Of a stretch of DNA of 5,373 bases, positions 1-5,373 are shown piece after piece (position 1 is the first letter of the stretch; each line of letters begins with the position of its first letter). A program made the translations under genes and the position numbers. The DNA is from Chloroflexi bacterium UBA4733. GTDB lineage: Bacteria > Chloroflexota > UBA4733. The notes below the pieces were generated by a model that had not been told where the DNA came from, searched no databases, and saw only the letters and a program-made list of their open reading frames with translations. The stretch is taken from positions 1-5,373 of the forward strand of contig DHIZ01000063.1 of the NCBI GenBank assembly GCA_002404055.1, read 5' to 3'.

Positions 1-2185
1 CGGTGAGCGGCTCGTTGCGGCGGGCGTCGGCGGGCGATTCCGGGTTAGCGGCGCCGGTGGCGGCTTCGGGGTTGATGGCGTCCTTGACACCGAGAGGCCG
101 TGTCATGAGCTGGCTGAGCTGCCCAGCCTTGACGACGCCTTCGAGGCCGATGCCCCTTCGATACTTCGCCCTTACGTTGTCCGCGCCGCTGGGCAGCCGG
201 GCGCCGTTGCTGCCATCGCCAAACTCCACCGTGGTCTTGCCGTCGTCAGAGGTGTGCGTGACGTAGACACGATCCCGCGGCCCTTGGCTGTAAAGGCTGG
301 GCGCCTCCTGCCAAAGCAGGTCGTTCACGCGGACTTCCAGAGTAGATCGGGCGCCGCTGGCGGTGGAGGCGCTGACGTACGTGAGGGGCGGCTGCTTGAG
401 CGTGAAACGCTGGTAGGTCTGGCTTGCGTCGCCGGCACCGAGCACTTCCTGGGGCACCGTTTCGCCATGGGTGGCGGACGCTACGTTGGCGTTGATGCGC
501 ACCGTCTCGCGGTCGTAGCAATTGGCGAGCACGTCGCGCAGCTGGATGGCAGTCTGGCTGCCGTCCTGTGAGACGGCGTCGGCGGCGCCGTCGATAAAGG
601 CAAGCTCGCTGACGACGTCATCGTCTTTTTCGGCTTTCGCCAGAGCCACTTGGTCGGAGCCGGCGGTGAGGCTGCCGGTGAAGCCGTTCTTGTCCCGAAG
701 TTGCCAAACGATCGTCTGGGGCACGCTGCCGCCCAGCGCCGCCACCAGGTCGTCGGGTGAGATGGCCGTTGTCGCGGCGCCGCCGGCGGGAATCGTGGGT
801 GGCGCCAGAATCTCCAGGGAATCGCCGGCGAGGACGGGGGCAGTGGCGCCACTGCCCGAGGTGAGGGACAGGTTCCTGGCCTTTAAGGTGAGCCGAAGGC
901 GCTGACGTTTGCCGCTCAACGCCAGCGTCTGAGCTGGCGCAAGCTCGGGCGCGAGCTGCCCGAGCGCAATGTGGCTGCCGTAGACCGGCTCGGCTACAGG
1001 TCGCTCCACCAGCTCCAACTGTTCGCTCTGGGCAAAGACGGTGGTACTCCGCAGGCCAAACGAGGAGGCGTGCTCGAGTACATCCGGCACGATGCGGGTG
1101 AACTTGCCGCTGAGAGCGAAGCGCGAATCCGAAAGGCTGGTTACCTGCGACACCCGGCACAGCTCGCGGCGGGTCGGGCTCACGAGCACGGCCCAGCTCC
1201 CGGCGAGGACTTTGGTATAGACAGCGTCAAGGTCGATCTTGGTCGCATCGAGCACAAAGTTTTTCCACTGGCCGTGGTCCAGCAGCGGGCTGGTCGCGTC
1301 CAGGTGGAGGATGAGGGGATCGGGCGCGTTGTGGCCGAAGAGCGCGGCCCGCTGGCGCAGCGCGAAGAGCCTGGGGCTCAGGTTGGCCGGATTGACGACG
1401 TGAGGCGCGGCGGCGCCGAGTGGCTCGCTCCAGGCAATGAGGGTGTGGCCGGAATCGGAGTCGCGCTGGACGCTCTCCAGCACGCGGAAGTCCCACTGTT
1501 CGCTGCCCGGGTCGTCCTCCCGCTCTTGACCAACGACCAGAATCCCGTCGCCAACCTGCAGCTGCGTGTCGGTGCCCGCAAGGTAAAGCTGGCGGGTCGT
1601 CCGATCGATGGCCTGAGGCCGGGTCAGGCGCGGCGTCAGCGCATTCCACTCCACGCGCGCCTGGATGCCGGCCACGGTCTCGAACGTTTGGGGCTTCTCG
1701 TTGGGGCCGGGGATGCTCTGAACCTTGACGCCGGGGTCTATCGTGGTCTGCATTGGCGAGCCAGGTCCGGAGTCCAGCGTGAAGGCGATGTGGGTGCTGG
1801 CCGCCACGCCAGGCCGCAGCTCGTAACCGATGAGGCGTCCCATCTCCAGCAAAGAGAGGCGCTCGGTGGCCGTCTGCAGGTAGGATTCGTTAGCGATGCG
1901 CTCCTGATAGAACGTGAGCACGTCGGCGACTGTGGCCCAGGCGTCCAGCAGGGCAATCGAGAAGTCGTCGTCGGCGCGGCTTCCGAGGGCGGCCAGCGCG
2001 GGGTGGTCCGAGGAGGACAGGGCCGCCAGCATGCTGCGCTTGAACAGCGGCTGGGTGCCAGCCCGGTAGGCGATGGCCGAGCGCCCTGGCCGGTTGTAGA
2101 TCTGCAGCGGCGTAACGGCGGTGAGGCCCAGGCAGCAGCCGCAGGTGCACATGCCGGCCGGGCAGGGCGTTCTGGTGTTCGTCAC
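1..2185 (-). CDS. Baseplate J-like wedge protein, second divergent copy (C-terminus beyond window)
   Basis: Reading the minus strand from the GTG at 2185 gives 728 uninterrupted codons to the window edge, so the gene is partial at its 3' end. The start overlaps the previous stop (GTGA); an in-frame ATG at 2152 (codon 12) is the alternative. Only weak G-rich sequence precedes the GTG. The N-terminus holds five cysteines in eleven residues (8, 13, 15, 17, 18; CTCGCC core). NRPGRSAIAYRAGT (31-44) and the block at 74-121 (DFSIALLDAWATVADVL, FYQERIANESYLQTATERL, RLIGY) are TIGR02243-type hallmarks. Further matches are INANVASATHGETVPQEVLG (564-583), PPLTYVSA (599-606), RVNDLLWQEAPSLY (619-632) and the J-domain signature VEFGDGSNGARLPSG (653-667), with RPLGVKDAINPEA at 696-708. 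The helical block aligns by eye with residues 184-231 of the upstream J protein, showing old duplication. Its likely role is the partner wedge subunit. Sequence beyond about residue 728, probably the C-terminal arm, is not visible. Confidence 0.92.
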   Translation of the reverse strand, partial: MTNTRTPCPAGMCTCGCCLGLTAVTPLQIYNRPGRSAIAYRAGTQPLFKRSMLAALSSSDHPALAALGSRADDDFSIALLDAWATVADVLTFYQERIANESYLQTATERLSLLEMGRLIGYELRPGVAASTHIAFTLDSGPGSPMQTTIDPGVKVQSIPGPNEKPQTFETVAGIQARVEWNALTPRLTRPQAIDRTTRQLYLAGTDTQLQVGDGILVVGQEREDDPGSEQWDFRVLESVQRDSDSGHTLIAWSEPLGAAAPHVVNPANLSPRLFALRQRAALFGHNAPDPLILHLDATSPLLDHGQWKNFVLDATKIDLDAVYTKVLAGSWAVLVSPTRRELCRVSQVTSLSDSRFALSGKFTRIVPDVLEHASSFGLRSTTVFAQSEQLELVERPVAEPVYGSHIALGQLAPELAPAQTLALSGKRQRLRLTLKARNLSLTSGSGATAPVLAGDSLEILAPPTIPAGGAATTAISPDDLVAALGGSVPQTIVWQLRDKNGFTGSLTAGSDQVALAKAEKDDDVVSELAFIDGAADAVSQDGSQTAIQLRDVLANCYDRETVRINANVASATHGETVPQEVLGAGDASQTYQRFTLKQPPLTYVSASTASGARSTLEVRVNDLLWQEAPSLYSQGPRDRVYVTHTSDDGKTTVEFGDGSNGARLPSGADNVRAKYRRGIGLEGVVKAGQLSQLMTRPLGVKDAINPEAATGAANPESPADARRNEPLT

Positions 2186-4659
2186 TTGCCGCCCACTACC
2201 GTCAGCGTGAAGACGCCATTCTCCGGCAGGCTGGGGTCGTTGTCGAGACGGGCAATCTCGAGGCGGCTGAGCAGCAGCTCACCCCGCTGCAGCGGCGTCG
2301 GGTCGCTGACGCCCATGCGGCCGAAGACCGTGACGTCGACGGAATCGATGCCCGCCACATCCTGGGCGGCGGCGTACAACGGGCTGAGGTAGACCGTCTG
2401 TCCGAAGGTGAAGTTATCGGGGTGGAAGACGCCGCGCCGCCCGTCTGCCAGAATGCGATTGCTGAACACTTCCAGCAGACTGGCCTTCACGTCGCCACGG
2501 AAGTAGTCCGGCTTGACGCAAACCTGCATCTCTATGCGGAGCGAGACAAATCGCGGGGCGTCTACCTCCAGGTCGTACCCGGCCATGCGGTAGCCTTCGA
2601 CGAAGCCGCGCACATCCTGTTTGAACGCATCGTCCACGGTGAGGCCGCCGAAGCGGTCGATGGTCAGGAACACCGTGTGCCAGCTGCCGGTCCAGCGGAA
2701 AGTAGCGGCGGCACGCTGAATGCCGGCTCGTCGCTGGGCGACGTCGGCGTAGTCGGCCTCGGTGACGGCGCGCTCCTGCGTGCGGAAGGCGCTTGGCGCG
2801 CGCTGGCGCACATCCTCCATCGACTCGGGCTCGATGCCTCCCTGGGCGGGCATCGGGTTACGCACTCCAATGATTGCCTGCTCGTTGAGGAAGATGTGCT
2901 TGATTGCCTCGCGGCCGACGTTGCCGGCCACGCCGCTGCCAGCCCGATAGGTGGCGCTGAACTTTGTGCCCGGCTCTGGCCGGCGGCCGTGCTGGTCGTC
3001 GCCGAAGCGCAGGTAGGCCGTGCCATCGACCTCTACCTCCGCCACGAAATCGGGGTCGTCGGGCCCGCTGTTCAGCAGGTCGAGCCGCGGCCCCCAACGA
3101 ACGGTGTCGGCGTTGAGCTGGCTCGCCAGAGTAATGGCCGGCAGGGCAGCATGAGGGTCCGAAATTAGGGCGCGAGACGCCGGGACAGTCATAGCAAGCG
3201 GCGCGACTTGGGTGGCGGGGGCGCTCTTCAGGGCCGGGCGGAAGCGCCGCGGCACCGCGACAGGGTCCTGGCGGTTACAGGCGCTACCGTTAGGCGGCAA
3301 GAACAGGCGGGACTCGGGCACCAGGCCGAGGTCCTCGGGCGTGAGCGTAAAACCGTGGTCGACCAGCACGACATTGCCGCGCGCGACGCTCACGTCCTCC
3401 ACGTAGCGCTCGCCATGGCGGGCGTCGGTGCGGGCGGATACACACAGCGGAAAGGGCAGCGCATCCTCAGCGCCCCATTCGATCCTGGTAACGGGCTGGC
3501 CAGTCAACAGATCGGTGAGGGGATTGCTCGCGGCGTCGAAGGCCTGCACCAGCGTGAGGCGCACGGCGCAGCGGTGGCTGGCGTCGGCGTCCGGGGCATC
3601 ACCCGTAAGCGGGCCGAGCACCTCCTCGAAGATGAGGACGTCGCCTGGCTGCAGGTGGGGGAGATGGCCCTTGAGCGTCGCCTCGGTCGTACCTGTCGGC
3701 AGGCAGCACTGCTGATCGCTCCAGGTGTAGAAGGACATGGAATTGTGATCCTTGAACAGCGCCTGGACGTCGTCCATCGTCTCGAACACGACGTCGGCCT
3801 TCTCCAGGAGCGCGCGGTTGGCAAGCAGCGGGCCCTGGCCGAGCAGAGCGGTACACAGCGGCGTGCCCTTGGGCAGCGGCGGCGGCGAGGCGGGCAGCGG
3901 TTTGGTGACGTCGTCGCTCACCTGCAGCTGTACCCACGCTCGCGCGTTGCAGCCATCGTGCATGACGTAATCCACCAGGCGGGCATGGCGGCGCACTGAG
4001 ACGCGGCGGCGGGCCGTGCCCAGGTAGGCCTCGGTCCCAATGGCGTCCTGCTGATAGCTGAGGTAGTCGCCTGCAAACGCGAGCAGCTCCACCAGGGTGA
4101 TACCCAGATCGGCCGGGTTGCGCTCCTGCCACTGCGGCGCGAGGACCGCCATGCGGTCCAGCATCAGCCGCCGGAAGCTGGCATAGTCCTTCGCCAGGTA
4201 GTCGATGTCCGGTGCCGGCTCCAGTTCGGGCGGGCACCAGGTGAGCGGCTTGCAGTCGAAATCCGTTGGGCACTCGGCCTTGAAGGTGAAGTCGACCGTT
4301 GAGAGCACGGGGTCGATGCCGGCTGGCGGCTGTGGATGCAGCGCATCCTGCACCAGGTTGAGCGTGTAGACGGAGAAGTCGCCTGGCTGGTCGACTTTCA
4401 CCACCAGGATGTGCGAATCTGTCCCGTCTACGGCGGCGCTGGTGACGTGGATATCACGCACGCGCTCGCCCCCGGAGATGATGACGTTACCGGGCGTGAG
4501 GGCTGGAGCGGGCGCATTGATGAAGTGCACGAACAGGCTGCGCTGGCGTTCGGCGGGCGTGGGCGCGTCGAGATCGAGCACCTCCAGGTAGTCGATGCCG
4601 TTGAGGGCGCTGCCTTGGACCGCGTCGCGACGCAGGCGGTCGCAGCAAAACGCGATCAC
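2182..4659 (-). CDS. Baseplate J-like wedge protein (putative baseplate assembly protein, first copy)
   Basis: This complete 825-residue protein belongs to the baseplate J/gp47-like superfamily, in the long TIGR02243-type group found in eCIS and related clusters. The N-terminus (FCCDRLRRDAV, then LNGIDYLEVLD at 19-29) and the RSLFVHF stretch near 40-46 are typical. A CX5CX5C cluster (Cys130, 136, 142) precedes IDYLAKDYASFRRLMLDRM (152-170). Next comes the highly conserved helical block at 184-240, with LVELLAF, DYLSYQQDA, TEAYLGTARRR and VRRHARLVDY. The J-domain signature AYLRFGDDQHGRRPEPGT lies at 548-565, followed by RNPMPAQGG near 600-608. By homology it builds the wedge ring around the spike hub and helps trigger sheath contraction. 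The GTG start at 4659 overlaps the gp25 stop (GTGA) and has an AGGGG site 9 bases upstream; the stop overlaps the next GTG (GTGA). No signal peptide, membrane segment or frame disruption is seen. The match to this family is strong; assignment to the Afp11 or Afp12 position is not settled by the sequence alone. Confidence 0.93.
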   Translation of the reverse strand: MIAFCCDRLRRDAVQGSALNGIDYLEVLDLDAPTPAERQRSLFVHFINAPAPALTPGNVIISGGERVRDIHVTSAAVDGTDSHILVVKVDQPGDFSVYTLNLVQDALHPQPPAGIDPVLSTVDFTFKAECPTDFDCKPLTWCPPELEPAPDIDYLAKDYASFRRLMLDRMAVLAPQWQERNPADLGITLVELLAFAGDYLSYQQDAIGTEAYLGTARRRVSVRRHARLVDYVMHDGCNARAWVQLQVSDDVTKPLPASPPPLPKGTPLCTALLGQGPLLANRALLEKADVVFETMDDVQALFKDHNSMSFYTWSDQQCCLPTGTTEATLKGHLPHLQPGDVLIFEEVLGPLTGDAPDADASHRCAVRLTLVQAFDAASNPLTDLLTGQPVTRIEWGAEDALPFPLCVSARTDARHGERYVEDVSVARGNVVLVDHGFTLTPEDLGLVPESRLFLPPNGSACNRQDPVAVPRRFRPALKSAPATQVAPLAMTVPASRALISDPHAALPAITLASQLNADTVRWGPRLDLLNSGPDDPDFVAEVEVDGTAYLRFGDDQHGRRPEPGTKFSATYRAGSGVAGNVGREAIKHIFLNEQAIIGVRNPMPAQGGIEPESMEDVRQRAPSAFRTQERAVTEADYADVAQRRAGIQRAAATFRWTGSWHTVFLTIDRFGGLTVDDAFKQDVRGFVEGYRMAGYDLEVDAPRFVSLRIEMQVCVKPDYFRGDVKASLLEVFSNRILADGRRGVFHPDNFTFGQTVYLSPLYAAAQDVAGIDSVDVTVFGRMGVSDPTPLQRGELLLSRLEIARLDNDPSLPENGVFTLTVVGGK

Positions 4660-5024
4660 GTCGTGCTGCCCCTGGTGAACTGCGCCACCGATCTGGCCTC
4701 GGTGCGTCGCACGACGTATTGCAGCGTGACCCGCAGCGTCGAGTCCTCATCTTCGACTTGAACCGATTCGACCAGGATCAGGTCGCCCAGCCACTGCTGC
4801 AGCGAGCTCTGAACGAGGAATTCGGTAGCGGCGGCTAGGTCCACGCTGTTGGGTTGGAAGACCAGCTGCATCAAACCGCAGCCGAAGTCGGGCCGGTTCA
4901 CGCGCTCGCCCGGCGCCGTGAACAGGACTTGCTCTATGAGGTCGCGGACGTGCGCGTCCTGGTCGTCGGGGCTAGCCGTACGGCCGCGGTGGTCGAAGTG
5001 ATAAGGAAAATCGACCTGGGTCAT
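4656..5024 (-). CDS. GPW/gp25 family baseplate wedge protein
   Basis: This 122-residue protein fits the single-domain gp25/lysozyme-like baseplate family in length and sequence. After a short N-terminal segment, a helix (HVRDLIEQVLF, residues 25-35) leads into APGERVNRPDFGCGL (37-51), the family's most conserved stretch. Arg and Glu in GER (39-41) correspond to the region of the EPR motif known from T4 gp25 and TssE. Then come VFQPNS (55-60), a helix at about 62-78, and a strand pair ending in LRVTLQYVVRR (97-107). In contractile tails gp25 clamps the wedge core and provides the handshake strand from which sheath assembly begins. The ATG at 5024 is preferred because it overlaps the tip gene stop (ATGA) and gives the usual family length. 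Starts further upstream, up to 5300, would add about 92 residues of low-complexity Arg/Pro/Gly-rich sequence inside the tip gene. The stop overlaps the next GTG start (GTGA). Confidence 0.93.
   Translation of the reverse strand: MTQVDFPYHFDHRGRTASPDDQDAHVRDLIEQVLFTAPGERVNRPDFGCGLMQLVFQPNSVDLAAATEFLVQSSLQQWLGDLILVESVQVEDEDSTLRVTLQYVVRRTEARSVAQFTRGSTT
4669..4673 (-). promoter_or_regulatory. Likely ribosome binding site of the first baseplate J-like gene
   Basis: AGGGG lies 9 bases before the GTG at 4659, inside the last codons of the gp25 gene. It supports the GTG as the true start despite the 4-base overlap with the gp25 stop. Confidence 0.5.
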
Positions 5025-5338
5025 GTAGCCAGCACCCGGGTCTGAGTAGCGATCACCAGCAGTCCGGTGCCGGTTGGCACGCACACTGCCTGGCTGCTTT
5101 GAACTACCAGCGGCGCTCCGCCAACGAAGACGCGGGTCGCTCCCGACACCCACTGGGCCGAGACGCAGGGTCCAGCGGCTGGCGGGACGAAGGGACAGCC
5201 GGCCACGACGTAAGGGCTGGCCAGTGTGGACACGGGCTGGCCGCTGACGAGGACGCGCGGATTGGGCGCCGCGGGCTGCGCCTGCCCGCCGTGCATGCAC
5301 GTCACCACGGCGCCCAGGTGGACGGCGAAGCCCGGCAT
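5021..5338 (-). CDS. PAAR-like spike-tip protein of a contractile injection system
   Basis: This 105-residue protein is rich in Gly, Val, Pro and Ala and looks all-beta, with short strands separated by turns. It has four cysteines (14, 48, 58, 86) and two histidines (7, 16). Recognisable pieces are a TCMHGG motif near residue 13, AGCPF at 46-50, a PC at 57-58 and an AVCVPTG stretch near 84-90. Small proteins of this pattern occur beside gp25 and baseplate J genes in injection-system loci, where the expected role is the metal-stabilised point of the puncturing spike. The classical Pro-Ala-Ala-Arg repeats are not evident, so 'PAAR-like' rests on size, composition and neighbourhood. The ATG at 5338 overlaps the preceding stop (TGATG), and the stop overlaps the gp25 start (ATGA). 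No signal peptide or membrane segment is seen, as expected for a particle assembled in the cytoplasm. An effector could be carried by a tip protein, but there is no extension here to hold one. Confidence 0.7.
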   Translation of the reverse strand: MPGFAVHLGAVVTCMHGGQAQPAAPNPRVLVSGQPVSTLASPYVVAGCPFVPPAAGPCVSAQWVSGATRVFVGGAPLVVQSSQAVCVPTGTGLLVIATQTRVLAT

Positions 5339-5373
5339 CAGGTGATCACCATCGCGCCCTGGTTTATGGTGAC
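5338..5373 (-). CDS. 3' end of an upstream gene, possibly the VgrG-like spike (partial)
   Basis: Only the last 11 codons and a TGA stop are inside the window. They read VTINQGAMVIT, a short alternating polar/hydrophobic stretch that would suit a beta-strand end. The TGA shares its final A with the ATG of the PAAR-like gene (TGATG), which is the same tight packing as every other junction here, and this is the main reason to call it a real gene end. In Afp/PVC-type clusters the gene near the spike-tip and gp25 genes is usually the VgrG/gp5-like central spike, whose C-terminus is a beta-helix. That identity is inferred from position and is not shown by 11 residues. Another baseplate or hub protein is equally possible. 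Confidence 0.5.
   Translation of the reverse strand, partial: VTINQGAMVIT
5346..5350 (-). promoter_or_regulatory. Likely ribosome binding site of the PAAR-like gene
   Basis: GGTGA lies 7 bases before the ATG at 5338 and matches the 3' part of the AGGAGGTGA consensus. It sits inside the last codons of the upstream gene and supports choosing this ATG; the frame stays open further upstream but shows no other ATG or GTG start within the window. Confidence 0.45.

Noticed and set aside
481..1160. Minus-strand frames of 123 and 180 codons inside the second J-like gene, raising the question of a frameshifted pseudogene.
   Set aside because: The J frame from 2185 reads through to the window edge with no stop and has conserved motifs on both sides of this region, so the gene is intact as far as seen and these frames are shadows.
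971..2392. A 473-codon open frame on the plus strand, opposite the second J-like gene and running past the J1/J2 junction.
   Set aside because: Its product is Gly/Arg/Ala/Val-rich with no recognisable domain, and it lies antisense to a sequence with strong, continuous family motifs. Stop-poor antisense frames are expected in GC-rich coding DNA.
2422..3999. Two long plus-strand open frames (248 and 263 codons) opposite the first J-like gene.
   Set aside because: They are the antisense of well-conserved J-family sequence, are compositionally biased and show no known motifs or convincing ribosome sites.
3599..4273. A 224-codon minus-strand frame inside the first J-like gene.
   Set aside because: It is an out-of-frame reading of the same strand, full of Ala/Arg/Pro/Gly, while the J frame through the same bases carries the family hallmarks.
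4336..4761. A 141-codon plus-strand frame spanning the gp25/J1 junction.
   Set aside because: It lies opposite two well-supported genes and shows no domain.
5022..5300. An upstream start for gp25 at 5300 that would add about 92 residues overlapping the tip gene.
   Set aside because: The added part is low-complexity Arg/Pro/Gly-rich sequence in the shadow of the tip gene. The ATG at 5024 has the ATGA overlap and gives the normal family length.

Overview
The window is one stretch of a larger operon, read entirely on the minus strand, and it encodes the baseplate and spike-tip part of a phage-tail-like contractile injection system. The best fit is an extracellular contractile injection system (eCIS) of the Afp/PVC/MAC type. 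A tailocin or prophage-derived tail is less likely but cannot be excluded, because sheath, tube, ATPase and cargo genes lie outside the window. By eye the DNA is GC-rich (roughly two thirds) and codons in the real frames favour G or C at the third position. This suggests a high-GC bacterium, but nothing here fixes the phylum.

In transcription order (high to low coordinates) the layout is: (1) the last 11 codons of an upstream gene, possibly the VgrG-like spike judging only by position (5373-5338); (2) a 105-residue, Cys/His-bearing PAAR-like spike-tip protein (5338-5021); (3) a 122-residue GPW/gp25 baseplate protein (5024-4656); (4) an 825-residue baseplate J-like protein of the 'putative baseplate assembly protein' (TIGR02243-type) group (4659-2182); (5) a second, divergent J-like protein, starting at a GTG at 2185 and open for 728 codons to the window edge, so its C-terminus is missing.

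The genes are packed with no intergenic space. All four stop/start junctions overlap (TGATG, ATGA, GTGA, GTGA), which implies one polycistronic message with translational coupling. By analogy with described systems, the PAAR-like protein caps the central spike, gp25 joins the hub to the wedges and sheath, and the two J-like proteins are the gp6/gp7-type wedge components. No RNA gene, mobile element, CRISPR array, promoter or terminator was found. There is no gene-free stretch. The plus strand carries long open frames, including one of 473 codons opposite the second J gene, but these read as by-products of GC-rich coding DNA.

The system class is known. The points worth a second look are the cysteine clusters in both J proteins and the tip protein, the unbroken chain of overlaps, and the tip-before-gp25 gene order.
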